A DNA stretch of 37,975 bases, taken from Nitrospinota bacterium. GTDB taxonomy: Bacteria > Nitrospinota > Nitrospinia > Nitrospinales > JACRGP01. The number at the start of each line of letters is the position of its first letter. The first letter of the stretch is position 1. Under the pieces are notes generated by a model. That model was not told the DNA's origin. It saw only the letters and a program-made list of their open reading frames with translations, and searched no databases. The DNA lies in the NCBI GenBank assembly GCA_016207065.1, contig JACQQK010000041.1, forward strand, positions 1 through 37,975, given 5' to 3'. Of the stretch, positions 16,314-25,519 are shown piece after piece. The translations under genes were made by a program, and so were the position numbers.

Positions 16314-16960
16314 GCCGGCTCAAATCCGCGCAAAAAGTAAAAATCGATGGGTAACTTGATCCACTCTTTCACGACATATGAAAACGTATAAGGCGATTGC
16401 CACCATCTTTCGGGAGGAAAATACTCGCCATATTCCCAATCGCCGTGCTCAAAGATCAATTCGACGGGCGAACCATGAAATACTTTTCCGAATATCATGG
16501 CGATCCTTCTCATGTTGTACCCGTCGCTGACCACGATGGCGGACTTGTAACCGTGCGAATCCGCGATCGCCCTGGCCGCCCTGGCGTCGCCCTGGGTTCC
16601 CGTGGAATGACTGACGAAAATATTTTTTTCGTCGATGCCTTCGCCGATCGCCTCTTCCCGCGCGTAGTGCGTCAGATTTTTCCCTTGCGGGTCAGCCGGC
16701 AAACGATCGTCGCCCAGCAACAGGAGCCTCCCGGAATATCCCTTTTTGAGCAAGTCGACGGCGTGAAGAAAGCGGACGTAAGACCCCGTGGAAACAACCA
16801 CGATATCGGCTTTTTTGAGAGGGGTTTCAACTATCAAGATTTCGCCGAACCAGGGCAACCAAAACCGGTGCGTTCCTAAAACAAACAAGTAAGCTAGAAA
16901 CAGCAAAATGATTTTTTTGCCAACAGAACGAGCCAACATTCCCAATTTAAAATCGCGCAT
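16310..16960 (-). CDS. DUF218 (YdcF/SanA-like) membrane-anchored protein
   Basis: 216 residues from ATG 16960, preceded directly by AGGTGAGG; a GTG at 16966 is also in frame. It has one N-terminal membrane helix (about 16-36) and a DUF218 domain: KKADIVVVSTGSYVRFLHAV, GRLLLLGDD, EEAIGEGIDEKNIFVSHSTG (the family's S/T-x-T motif) and SAIVVSDGYNMRRIAMIF. The C-terminus ends WWQSPYTFSYVVKEWIKLP. It is first gene of a two-gene operon with its paralogue. The enzyme activity is unknown. Confidence 0.8.
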   Translation of the reverse strand: MRDFKLGMLARSVGKKIILLFLAYLFVLGTHRFWLPWFGEILIVETPLKKADIVVVSTGSYVRFLHAVDLLKKGYSGRLLLLGDDRLPADPQGKNLTHYAREEAIGEGIDEKNIFVSHSTGTQGDARAARAIADSHGYKSAIVVSDGYNMRRIAMIFGKVFHGSPVELIFEHGDWEYGEYFPPERWWQSPYTFSYVVKEWIKLPIDFYFLRGFEPA

Positions 16961-17004
16961 CCTCACCTAACCCGGATATTGCATGAAAAAAAAAGAAAGA
17001 AATC

Positions 17005-17094
17005 GCTCCCCCTTGTACAGGGGGCCGGGGGGATTCGCGCCATGACCGCGAGCAGGAGTTTCAAATCCCCCTAACCCCCTTTGCAAGGGGGGAA
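17005..17094. repeat. Nested palindromic repeat, family A, copy 2
   Basis: The hairpins CCCCCTTGTACAGGGGG and CCCCCTTTGCAAGGGGGG flank GGGGGGATTC and AAATCCCCCT. It has the same build as 9312-9413 but a different inner loop. Confidence 0.7.
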
Positions 17095-17242
17095 TAAAAA
17101 CAAGGCGCTTTTTGTTACCGGCTATTGCCTGTTTCGAATACCTGACGGATCTTGGTTCCAAGATTCGAAGCCCGTTCACAGGTTCGTCGTTCACGCAATA
17201 TCCGGGCTTAAACCCATCAATGGCCCATAACAGGCGTTGAGC

Positions 17243-17270
17243 TTGACTCATACGCCATTTATTGTAATAT
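17243..17270 (+). promoter_or_regulatory. Sigma-70-like promoter of moaC (leaderless geometry)
   Basis: TTGACT (17243-17248), a 16-bp spacer and TAATAT (17265-17270). The expected +1 falls on the A of ATG 17277. No Shine-Dalgarno sequence is present. Confidence 0.5.
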
Positions 17271-17276
17271 AGATCG

Positions 17277-17792
17277 ATGGAAAACCCATTGACTCATTTC
17301 AACGCGGAAGGCCGCGCCCACATGGTGGACGTCTCCGAGAAGGACGTCACCCAACGCGTCGCCACGGCACAAGGCACGGTTTACATGCAACCGTCCACGC
17401 TCCGCTTGATCGATGAGGGACGGATCAAGAAGGGAGACGTTCTGGCGGTCGCCCAGGTCGCGGGCATCATGGGGGCGAAAAAAACGCCGGAAATCATCCC
17501 CATGTGTCATCCGTTGGCGCTGGCCAGCGTCGACATCGGTTTTTCCGAGAATTCCGAGCCGGACAAGAAAACCGGGCTTTGTTCCATAACCATCACGGCC
17601 ACGGTCAAAGTCAACGGCAGGACCGGGGTGGAAATGGAAGCGCTTACGGCGGTATCGACGACCGCCCTCACGATCTACGATATGTGCAAGGCCGTGGACA
17701 AGGGAATGGTCTTCGACAACATCGGCCTCGTTTATAAAGCCGGAGGAAAATCCGGGACGTTTGCCCGGGAACTGCCGGAGAACGGGAAATGA
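17277..17792 (+). CDS. moaC: Cyclic pyranopterin monophosphate synthase MoaC
   Basis: 171 residues, close to the usual 160. It converts the MoaA product (3',8-cyclo-7,8-dihydro-GTP) into cyclic pyranopterin monophosphate in molybdenum-cofactor synthesis. Diagnostic motifs: [17 protein letters not shown] near the N-terminus, [15 protein letters not shown] (about 73-87) with the catalytic His, and [13 protein letters not shown] with the catalytic Lys and Asp. It is first of a moaC-moaD-moaE operon and overlaps moaD by 4 bp. moaA is not in the window. Confidence 0.97.
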   Translation: MENPLTHFNAEGRAHMVDVSEKDVTQRVATAQGTVYMQPSTLRLIDEGRIKKGDVLAVAQVAGIMGAKKTPEIIPMCHPLALASVDIGFSENSEPDKKTGLCSITITATVKVNGRTGVEMEALTAVSTTALTIYDMCKAVDKGMVFDNIGLVYKAGGKSGTFARELPENGK

Positions 17793-18043
17793 TAAAAGTA
17801 AAATACTTCGCCAGCTTGAAGACCATGGCTGGGAAAGAGGAAGATCGTTTCGATCTGGGGCGCGAGACGACCGTTTTGAAATTAAGTGAAGCTATCGGTA
17901 AAACCTCGCCGGCCATCGGCGAAATGGTGCGGGAGAAAAAGGTCATGGTCTCGGTCAATCAGGACGTCGTCCTCCCGGACGCCGTCATCCATGACGGGGA
18001 CGAAGTGGCTCTCCTGCCGCCATTCTCGGGCGGCGCAATATAA
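17789..18043 (+). CDS. moaD: Molybdopterin synthase small subunit MoaD
   Basis: 84 residues with a ubiquitin-like beta-grasp fold: [18 protein letters not shown] at the start and [12 protein letters not shown] at the end. MoaD is activated by adenylation and thiolation of its C-terminal Gly-Gly and delivers sulfur to MoaE. Here the conserved GG is followed by two extra residues, Ala-Ile, before the stop codon (18041-18043). The GG would not be at the C-terminus unless the two residues are removed. It overlaps moaC by 4 bp and precedes moaE by 12 bp. Confidence 0.93.
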   Translation: MIKVKYFASLKTMAGKEEDRFDLGRETTVLKLSEAIGKTSPAIGEMVREKKVMVSVNQDVVLPDAVIHDGDEVALLPPFSGGAI

Positions 18044-18055
18044 GGCAACTTTTTT

Positions 18056-18493
18056 ATGAGTACCGCGACGGAGTCCAGAGTCAGAATCCAGAAGGAAGAT
18101 TTCTCGGTCACCGACGAAATCGAGCACATGAAAAAGGTTTCCGCCAATATCGGCGGAATTGTCGTTTTTCTCGGCACCGGACGGGAATCGTCCAAAGGGG
18201 AAACCATTACCAAATTGCACTTCGAGCACTACCCGCAAATGGCCGAGAAGAAGCTGGAGGAACTGCGGCAAAAGGCCATCAAGGATTTCGGCATCATCGA
18301 CATGAGCATCGTCCACCGCGTGGGCGAAATCGACATCGGGGAAAACATCGTGTTGATCGTCGCCTGCGGGGAGCATCGTCAGGAAGCCTTCAAGGCCTGC
18401 GAATGGGCGATCTCCGAACTCAAACGCACCACCCCCATTTGGAAGCGGGAAACCACTTCCAAAGGCGACGTCTGGGTCTCTCCGACTCCTTAA
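18056..18493 (+). CDS. moaE: Molybdopterin synthase catalytic subunit MoaE
   Basis: 145 residues. With MoaD it inserts the two dithiolene sulfurs into cyclic pyranopterin monophosphate. Motifs: IGGIVVFLGTGRESSKGE (about 32-49), LHFEHYPQMAEKKL, HRVGEIDIGENIVLIVACG and the active-site segment TPIWKRE (about 126-132, catalytic Lys). An AAGG about 12 nt upstream may serve for ribosome binding. It is last gene of the moa operon. Confidence 0.95.
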   Translation: MSTATESRVRIQKEDFSVTDEIEHMKKVSANIGGIVVFLGTGRESSKGETITKLHFEHYPQMAEKKLEELRQKAIKDFGIIDMSIVHRVGEIDIGENIVLIVACGEHRQEAFKACEWAISELKRTTPIWKRETTSKGDVWVSPTP

Positions 18494-18550
18494 CCCCTCC
18501 CGGACGGAAAAAAACCCGGATTTTCTCAACATCCCCGACGGGGTCCGTCT

Positions 18551-21244
18551 ATGATCGAATCCATCGCGGAACGGACGACGGTCCTCGCCGCCCATCCTTC
18601 GCTCGCGCGCTGGCTCCACCTGCAATACGCCCGCGTCCAAGGAAAGGCCGGACGGACAACCTGGCCGACGCCGGAAATCCTCTCCTTAAACGCCTGGCTG
18701 AAGAAGTTGTGGGTTCATTCCTGGCCCTCCCGCCACGTCCTCTCCCCTTTACAAGCGCGAAAAATCTGGGAAAAGACGATCCGCGACGACGGGGGATCGC
18801 CCCCGTTAGACCTCCTGCATATACAGGGGACCGCAAGACAAGCCGCCGAGGCCTACTCCCTTTTAAAAGAGTATCGAATCCCGGCGGACCCGGAATCATT
18901 CCAATGGACCCTGGAGGCCAAATCGTTCCTGCGCTGGAAAAGGAAGTATGAGGACCGATTGTCCGAGTGGCGCGCCATCGATCCCGCGGACGTTCCCGAC
19001 GCCGTCGCCGACGCCATGCGGGACGGGTCGATCCCACTGCCGGAGAGAGTCATTCTCGCCGGCTTCCAGGAAATGACGGCCCAGCAACGATCGTTGGTCG
19101 ATTTTCTGCGGACGAAGGAAGTCCCCGTCCAGATCTGGAATGGACCATCGGAATCGGACCGCCGGGAAACTTCCGGCAACGTACGGATCGTGGAGTTTAA
19201 AGATCCGGCCCATGAGGCGGCGCAGTGCGCGCGGTGGGTCAGAGGCGCATTCCGTCCGGACGAAACCGTCGGCATCGCCGTCGCCGATTGGAACGAATAC
19301 CGATCTCTCATCACAAGGGAATTGAAAGCGGAGCTGACCCCGGATTCCATTTTTCCCTGGTCGGACGCGGAGGCCGGCTTCACCGTTTCCATGGGGACGC
19401 CCCTGGCGAACGAACCTCTGGTCCACCTCGCATTGACTATCCTGTCCCTGGAGAGCGAGACGCTCCCCTTCCCCGTCTTCTCGCGAATCCTGGGTTCGCC
19501 GTTTTTAGCGGGAAGCCAAACGGAATCCGGACCGCGCAACGCCTTGGAATTGAAACTCAGGCGGGACAACGCCGTAACCGTACATTTGGGCCGGCTGGAA
19601 GAGGACCTCCGGCGGGAAAGCGGCGGTCCGGGGCTGACGCTCCTTGCGCAATCCCTCCGGGGACTGCTCCGCAACCGGGACAGGAAACTTCCCAGCCTTT
19701 GGGCGCCGGACCTGTCCCGGTCCCTCAAGACCCTGGGCTGGCCCGAAGGCGACGACATTTTACCCAATCGAGCCTATCAGAATCAGGCCCGCGACGCCTG
19801 GCAGAATTGTTTGGACGAACTGGCCTCGCTGGACCCCGTATTAGGGAGCGTTACCCGCCTGCAAGCCGCGACCGTTCTGGAATCGATAGCCAGGGAAACC
19901 TCTTTTCAAATCAAGACCCGGGAATACCCCATTCAAGTGATGAGCCTGCCGGAAGCGTACGGGATGCAATTCGACCGCCTATGGATTCTGGGGTGCCATG
20001 CGGACGTTCTGCCGCCCCCGCCTACCCCCAACCCTTTTCTCCCATTGGAGATCCAGAAGCGCCTCGACCTCCCCCGCTCCACCTCCCACCGGGAATTGCG
20101 GTGGGCGGAAAACATTTTGCGGCAATTGGCCCTGTCCTCGCCCAACGTCGTCATCAGTTATCCTGCCTGGAGCGCGGAAAAGGAATTAAGAGCGAGCCCG
20201 CTTCTGAAATCGATATCAAGCATTCACGGCATGGAGGAGATCGCCCAGTCGCACCGGATAAAAGACCAGTGGCGGGGTAAAAGAGAAGTGGAAACCTGGC
20301 TGGACCCCGGCGCATTGCCATTGACCCCCGATGAGCGCCAAACCGCCCAGGTAAAAGGAATTGCCGGGGGATACCAGGTTTTAAAAAACCAGGCCGATTG
20401 CCCTTTCCGCGCCTTCGCCCGCCACCGCCTCAACGCGATGAAATTCGAAACGCGGGAAATCGACTTCGACGACGCGGAGCGCGGCAATATCGTCCATTAC
20501 GCGCTCCAGCGCTTCTGGAGCGAGGTAAAAACCTCCGCGCAACTCCGATCCCTGAGCGATAACGGCGAATTGCCCGGCGTCGTCGCGCGCTGTATCCGGG
20601 AGGCGGAGGGACGTCTGCTTTCCAAACTGAGCGCGCAAAAATATTTCGCGGAAATGGAGCGGTCCCGGCTCGAATCCCTGCTCGGCGAATGGCTGATGAA
20701 AGAACTGTTGCGCCCCGATTTTGAAGTGGTCGCCATTGAACGCAAGGAAACCAGAGAAGTCGCCGGATACAACTTCAATCTCCGCATCGACCGCGTGGAC
20801 GAAACCCCACACGGCCATAAAATTTTGATCGATTACAAAACGGGGCAAATCAAACCCAACAGCTGGCTCGAAGACCGGCTTCAGGAACCGCAACTGCCGT
20901 TGTACGCGATCGAGTTATCTCCCGACGCCATCGCTTTCGCCGAGGTCAAGAAGGGTCAAAAAGGCATGGGCTTTAAATTCCTCGCGAAGGAAGTCCATGT
21001 TCTGCCTGGGACCTCCATCGACTTCAAGAAGAACAAAGAAATCGATTGTCCGGACTGGGATTCTCTGCTCCGACGATGGAACAAGCAACTGACGGGCCTG
21101 GCCGAGGATTTCATCTCGGGGAAATGCGCCGTGGACCCCGTTGACCCCAACGATACGTGCAAACATTGCGGGCTACAAACCCTTTGCCGGATTGAAGAGA
21201 TGAAACCCGCCTCCGGGGACGTCGACGAGGAGGAAAAGACATGA
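18551..21244 (+). CDS. AddB-like PD-(D/E)XK nuclease, probable DNA-repair protein
   Basis: 897 residues. The N-terminal two thirds resemble an inactivated helicase as in AddB (no Walker A seen). The C-terminal nuclease domain carries LRIDRVDE (Asp747) and ILIDYKTG (Asp761, Lys763). Four cysteines are placed as in the AddB iron-sulfur 'staple': Cys617 (ADCPFRAFARHRL), Cys870, Cys873 and Cys879 (TCKHCGLQTLC), so a 4Fe-4S cluster is likely. The protein resembles the proteobacterial 'probable DNA repair protein' family paired with an AddA-like helicase. It should form a heterodimer with the next gene's product and process double-strand ends for recombination. Its stop overlaps the start of that gene (ATGA). 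No promoter was recognised in the 57 bp after moaE. Confidence 0.85.
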   Translation: MIESIAERTTVLAAHPSLARWLHLQYARVQGKAGRTTWPTPEILSLNAWLKKLWVHSWPSRHVLSPLQARKIWEKTIRDDGGSPPLDLLHIQGTARQAAEAYSLLKEYRIPADPESFQWTLEAKSFLRWKRKYEDRLSEWRAIDPADVPDAVADAMRDGSIPLPERVILAGFQEMTAQQRSLVDFLRTKEVPVQIWNGPSESDRRETSGNVRIVEFKDPAHEAAQCARWVRGAFRPDETVGIAVADWNEYRSLITRELKAELTPDSIFPWSDAEAGFTVSMGTPLANEPLVHLALTILSLESETLPFPVFSRILGSPFLAGSQTESGPRNALELKLRRDNAVTVHLGRLEEDLRRESGGPGLTLLAQSLRGLLRNRDRKLPSLWAPDLSRSLKTLGWPEGDDILPNRAYQNQARDAWQNCLDELASLDPVLGSVTRLQAATVLESIARETSFQIKTREYPIQVMSLPEAYGMQFDRLWILGCHADVLPPPPTPNPFLPLEIQKRLDLPRSTSHRELRWAENILRQLALSSPNVVISYPAWSAEKELRASPLLKSISSIHGMEEIAQSHRIKDQWRGKREVETWLDPGALPLTPDERQTAQVKGIAGGYQVLKNQADCPFRAFARHRLNAMKFETREIDFDDAERGNIVHYALQRFWSEVKTSAQLRSLSDNGELPGVVARCIREAEGRLLSKLSAQKYFAEMERSRLESLLGEWLMKELLRPDFEVVAIERKETREVAGYNFNLRIDRVDETPHGHKILIDYKTGQIKPNSWLEDRLQEPQLPLYAIELSPDAIAFAEVKKGQKGMGFKFLAKEVHVLPGTSIDFKKNKEIDCPDWDSLLRRWNKQLTGLAEDFISGKCAVDPVDPNDTCKHCGLQTLCRIEEMKPASGDVDEEEKT

Positions 21245-24200
21245 CGCCTGTTCTCGACGACCGCGAAAGACAGAAGGCGCTGGACCCCGCCGGTTCGTTC
21301 ATCGTCCAGGCCCCCGCCGGTTCCGGCAAGACCGGCTTGCTGATCCAGCGCTTTCTCAAACTGCTGGCGCGGGTCGAGCAACCGGAGCAAATCCTGGCGA
21401 TGACCTTCACCCGCAAAGCGGCGGGGGAAATGCGGACGCGGATCATGGACGCCCTGGCCTCCCCGGGAACGTCCGCGACAACGCGCGGACCATCGCCGGG
21501 AGAAGAGCCCGGCGGACACGAAGCGTTGACGCTGGAACTGGCGCGCAACGCTCTCGAACGCGACCGCAAAAAAGGATGGCGCATTTTGGAAAACCCGTCC
21601 CGCCTGAAAATCCAGACCATCGACTCCCTGTGCTCCGCCTTGACCCAACAAATGCCCGTCCTTTCAGGGACCGGGGGAACCTTGGAAATCGAGGAAAACC
21701 CCCGGGAGTTGTACCGGGAAACGGCGCGCGGAATACTCAGTCTCGCGGAATCCGGGAATTCAGCCGGGGAAGCCGTCCGCGTTATCCTGCGGCATCTCGA
21801 CAATTCCAAGTCCGAATTCCTTTCCCGGACCGAGCAAATGCTCTCCCGTCGCGATCAATGGATGATCCCTTTTTTCGACAATCTACGTCTTACTGAAAAT
21901 TCCCGGCCCTATCTGGAAAACACGCTTTCCGGCATCATCGAATCGGTCCTCGTCAATCTCTCTCGCCTTCTGCCGGAACGGATTTTCGCGCAACTGATCG
22001 TTTTCGCCCGTTACAGCGGAAGCGCCCTGGCAGAGGACGATCCCCGGCATCCCGGCGCCTGTCTTAACGATCTGGAAGGCGTCCCAAAACCATCGGCCGA
22101 TTGTCTCGGTCAATGGAAGGCCCTGGCAAACCTCCTGCTGACCCAGAAGGGGGAGTGGCGTAAAAAACTGGATAAAAACGACGGTTTTCCGCCGGATAAA
22201 ACGCCCGAGGGGAAAAACATGAAAGGCGATTGTCTCGACCTTATGGAAAAATTCGCGGCCATTCCCGGCCTGCGCGAGGCTTGGAGAGAAATCCAACGTC
22301 TGCCCAACCCTCGGTATGGCGAGGGCGAGTGGGGGGTCCTCCAGGCCATGCTCCGCCTGCTTCCGGAGATGAACAATGTCCTGCGAGGCGTATTCCGCGA
22401 ACGGAAGAGGACCGATTTTACGGAGATTTCCCTGTCCGCGTTGACGGCGCTGGGCGATGAGGAGGACCCAACGGACCTTCTGCTTTATCTGGACGTCAAA
22501 ATCCATCACGTCCTCGTGGACGAATATCAGGACACGTCGTTCAAACAACGCGAACTGTTGAAGCGGTTGACTTGCGGATGGACCGCCGGAGACGGCCGGT
22601 CCCTTTTCATCGTCGGCGACCCCATGCAGTCCATTTACCGCTTCCGCGACGCGGAAGTGGGGCTGTTTCTGGACGCGCGCGACTACGGGATCGGCGAGGT
22701 CCGCCTGGAGCCTCTACAACTTAAGACCAATTTCCGCTCGCAGAAAAAAATCGTGGATTGGGTCAACGCCTGCTTTTCCCGAATCTTCCCCAAAAACGAC
22801 GACTCGGACCTGGGTTCCATCGGTTTCGCCGAATCGGCGGCGTTCCTTCCGGAGGAAGAATTCTCCGGCGTTTGCCTGCACCCGGCAATCGACCCGCGAG
22901 GAGTCGCGGAAGCGGGCCAGATCGTCGACCTGATCGGCGAGATCCGGAGAGACCATCCTGGAAGCTCCATCGCCATCCTGGTGCGGGCCAGGAGCCATCT
23001 GCCGGAAATCGTCCGGCAATTCCGCGGCCGTTCCGTCAAATTCAAGGCCGAGGAGATCGACCCGTTGACGTCGCGCCCCTATATTCTGGACCTGCTGGCC
23101 CTGTTGCGGGCCCTGCTGTCGCCCATCGACCGCGTATCCTGGCTGTCGATCCTGCGCGCCCCCTGGTGCGGCCTCTCCCTGACAGACCTGCATCGGCTGT
23201 GCGCCAACGACATAAATTCGCCCGTATGGACTCTCATCAATGACCCGGAACGGACCCGTCTCCTGAGCGAGGACGGTTCGAAGCGTCTGGCCCGATTCGT
23301 TTCGGTCATGACGGAAACGCTGAACGCCCTGCCCTACGCCAACCTCCGCGATCTGATCGAGGGTTGCTGGACCGCCCTCGGCGGACCCGCCTGCGTGGAG
23401 GAAAGCGCGCTCAAGGACGCGGACGTTTTTCTCGAGAAGGTTTCCAAAACTCTCGATGAAGGAGACTTGGAAAGTCTTCAGCGGTTCGACCGGCTCCTCG
23501 AGGACCTGTACGCCAGCCCCTCCGTCGAGTCGGAGGACGCGGTCCACATCCTGACCATGCACAAAGCCAAGGGCCTGGAATTCGATTTTGTCATCATACC
23601 GGGATTGGGCAAGGGCGGGAAAAACGAACACAAGCGCCTGATCTACTGGATGCCCCACGGCGCCAACCTGCTCCTCGCCCCCATACAGGAGACAGGCGGC
23701 CAGGAATCGGAGGTTTACAACTTCCTGACCCATCTCGACCGCAAGAAAGAGGAATTCGAGACGCTACGCCTGTTGTACGTCTCGGCGACGCGCGCGAAAA
23801 AACAGCTCCACCTCTTCGGCCACGCCCCCGAGAAAGACGGTTCCGCCGCTCCGCGCGCGAACACGCTCCTGGCCAAACTCTGGCCTTATGTAGGGCCGGA
23901 ATGGGAACGCTTGCAAAAAGGCGAGAAAGAAAAAGCGCGCCCGGAACCGGAACCCCTTCCGGCGGGGAACCGGATTCAGCGTTTGCCCGCGTCGTTCGAA
24001 CCTCCGGCGCGGGGCCCCGGCATCGAGACGGGGACCGCCGTCGAACTGGCGGGCGAAAACGAGGAGAAGCCCGCGTTCGAATGGGCGGGCAACCGGGCCC
24101 GTTGTCTGGGAAACGTACTGCACCGCTGTTTCAAGCAAATGGCCGACCAGGGAACGGAATCCTGGACGGCGGAGCGAATCGACGCGATGGCCCCTCTCCT

Positions 24201-24612
24201 GCAATCGGCCTTGAGTGGGGAAGGATTGTCCCCAGGCCCGGACGTCGTCCGGCAAGCCCAAAAGGCCTTGAAAAACATTTTACAGGACCCCGTCGGACGC
24301 TGGATTCTCGCCAGACACCGCGACGCCCGGTCGGAATGTCCCCTCACCCTCCTGCGGGAGAACCGTTACCTGAACCGCGCCGTCGACCGCACTTTCGTGG
24401 ACGAGAACGGCATACGCTGGATCGTCGATTACAAGACGGGAGAACATCAAGGGACCGACCTGGAAGGTTTTTTCAGGGAGGAAATCGACCGTTACCGCCC
24501 GCAACTGCAACAATACGAGGAATTGCTCAAGACCGGCGGCGAGACTCAGGCCATCAAAAAGGCCCTGTATTATCCCATGCACCTGAGACTCGTGGAAATC
24601 CCGCCCGCCTGA
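21241..24612 (+). CDS. AddA-like UvrD-family helicase-nuclease
   Basis: 1123 residues with all superfamily-1 motifs: Walker A APAGSGKTG (about 24-32), TFTRKAAGEM (Ia), VDEYQD (426-431, Walker B), IVGDPMQSIYRFRDAE (III), LKTNFRSQ (IV), ILTMHKAKGLEFD (V) and LLYVSATRAKKQL (VI). The C-terminal RecB-type nuclease domain is intact, with VDRTF (Asp1049) and WIVDYKTG (Asp1063, Lys1065). It should unwind and degrade DNA from double-strand ends together with the AddB-like partner encoded just upstream; the genes overlap by 4 bp. The integrase remnant begins 5 bp after its stop, so the old insertion lies right at its 3' end. Confidence 0.93.
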   Translation: MTPVLDDRERQKALDPAGSFIVQAPAGSGKTGLLIQRFLKLLARVEQPEQILAMTFTRKAAGEMRTRIMDALASPGTSATTRGPSPGEEPGGHEALTLELARNALERDRKKGWRILENPSRLKIQTIDSLCSALTQQMPVLSGTGGTLEIEENPRELYRETARGILSLAESGNSAGEAVRVILRHLDNSKSEFLSRTEQMLSRRDQWMIPFFDNLRLTENSRPYLENTLSGIIESVLVNLSRLLPERIFAQLIVFARYSGSALAEDDPRHPGACLNDLEGVPKPSADCLGQWKALANLLLTQKGEWRKKLDKNDGFPPDKTPEGKNMKGDCLDLMEKFAAIPGLREAWREIQRLPNPRYGEGEWGVLQAMLRLLPEMNNVLRGVFRERKRTDFTEISLSALTALGDEEDPTDLLLYLDVKIHHVLVDEYQDTSFKQRELLKRLTCGWTAGDGRSLFIVGDPMQSIYRFRDAEVGLFLDARDYGIGEVRLEPLQLKTNFRSQKKIVDWVNACFSRIFPKNDDSDLGSIGFAESAAFLPEEEFSGVCLHPAIDPRGVAEAGQIVDLIGEIRRDHPGSSIAILVRARSHLPEIVRQFRGRSVKFKAEEIDPLTSRPYILDLLALLRALLSPIDRVSWLSILRAPWCGLSLTDLHRLCANDINSPVWTLINDPERTRLLSEDGSKRLARFVSVMTETLNALPYANLRDLIEGCWTALGGPACVEESALKDADVFLEKVSKTLDEGDLESLQRFDRLLEDLYASPSVESEDAVHILTMHKAKGLEFDFVIIPGLGKGGKNEHKRLIYWMPHGANLLLAPIQETGGQESEVYNFLTHLDRKKEEFETLRLLYVSATRAKKQLHLFGHAPEKDGSAAPRANTLLAKLWPYVGPEWERLQKGEKEKARPEPEPLPAGNRIQRLPASFEPPARGPGIETGTAVELAGENEEKPAFEWAGNRARCLGNVLHRCFKQMADQGTESWTAERIDAMAPLLQSALSGEGLSPGPDVVRQAQKALKNILQDPVGRWILARHRDARSECPLTLLRENRYLNRAVDRTFVDENGIRWIVDYKTGEHQGTDLEGFFREEIDRYRPQLQQYEELLKTGGETQAIKKALYYPMHLRLVEIPPA

Positions 24613-24617
24613 CCGAA

Positions 24618-25278
24618 ATGGCCTTGACTGCTGGAACAAGCGACCTCGATGAAGCCGAAAGGTTTCTCGCGCAAGCGATCGCCGATGTCCGGGAACGGGT
24701 TTTAAACCCTCGCCGACGTAAACGGACATGGGAGGAAGCGGTCATGCGGTATCTGAACGAGTCCACCAAGGCAACGCTTGCGAACGAGGCCATCCAGTTC
24801 AAGTTTCCGCACCGGTACTTGACGAAGAAGCCGTTGGAGGACATCAACAAGCGTTTTCATCATTCCTCGTCAATACGTCAAGAACCGTCTTCAGCGGCTC
24901 GTGGTGTTGAACCGGATCGCCCGGTCGGTTGTCGAGCGGCAACGCGGCAGGCATCCTGATTTTGTTTTTTCGTGTCAGGGGGAACCGATCAAGAAGATGA
25001 ACGTTTCATCCTGGCGGAACGCTCGTAGGCGGACGGGTATTCCCGTTCGCATTCACGATCTGAAACACACTTACGGAGCGAGATTGCGCGCCGCGCCGGT
25101 CCCCGAGGAAGACCGGAAGGAGCTTTTGGGTCACAAGTCGGGCAGGAGCATGACGACGCATTATTCGGCGCCGGATATTTCGCGGTTGGTCGAATATGCG
25201 GAGCGCGTGGTCCCCGATCAGTGGAGCTTCACAAAAGTTTCACAAAACGAACAATGGGCTACCGGGAGAACCCGATAA
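24618..25278 (+). pseudogene. Remnant of a tyrosine-recombinase (phage-type) integrase
   Basis: Two pieces of one integrase in different frames. Piece 1 runs from ATG 24618 to about 24855 and has TWEEAVMRYLNES and LTKKPLEDIN, the N-terminal core-binding part. Piece 2 begins about 24865 (IPRQYVKNRLQRLVVLNRIA) and runs to 25278 with VRIHDLKHTYGARLRAA (the HxxR/K box), LLGHKSGRSMTTHYSAPDIS (box III and the catalytic Tyr). A frameshift joins them, and the central segment including the first catalytic Arg is missing: together about 215 codons against the usual 330-400. HDLKHT rather than HDLRHT is, as far as I recall, typical of this subfamily and not taken as damage. The gene ends 14 bp from the 3' end of tRNA-Pro, the classical attachment target. 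Confidence 0.85.
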
Positions 25279-25290
25279 CCCATTGTTTTA

Positions 25291-25370
<80 letters not shown>

Positions 25371-25424
25371 TTATCTTTCTTGCATCTTACAAAATGAATC
25401 GATCATTCCTAGCACAAAAATAAT

Positions 25425-25519
25425 CCCCTCTCCCGAGGAGAAAGCTGGGGGGTGGGCGAAAACAGCTTTTCACCCCCACCTGGCCTCCCCCTTCCAGGGG
25501 GAGGGAACGAAAAAATTCA
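25425..25519. repeat. Family-B intergenic repeat, copy 2 (longer)
   Basis: It begins TCCCCTCTCCCGAGGAGAAA. An inner palindrome follows (GGGGTGGGCGAAAAC against GCTTTTCACCCCCACC), then CTCCCCCTTCCAGGGGGAGG. The right half matches 10576-10620. Confidence 0.65.

Larger units (their letters stand above)
16961..17276. other. Intergenic region between the DUF218 operon and moaC
   Basis: 316 bp between divergent genes. It contains family-A repeat copy 2 (17005-17094) and, at its right end, the moaC promoter. The minus-strand frame through it is repeat-derived and shows no protein-like features. Confidence 0.6.

Noticed and set aside
16967-17251. A minus-strand frame of 94 codons before moaC
   Set aside because: It is largely made of the palindromic repeat at 17005-17094 and has no ribosome-binding site or protein-like pattern.
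18494-18550. A separate transcription unit start between moaE and the AddB-like gene
   Set aside because: No recognisable promoter or terminator was found in the 57 bp, so co-transcription cannot be excluded or shown.
25030-25110. HDLKHT instead of HDLRHT in the integrase remnant as evidence of catalytic loss
   Set aside because: As far as I recall, Lys at this position is common in this integrase subfamily, so the pseudogene call rests on the frameshift and the missing central part instead.
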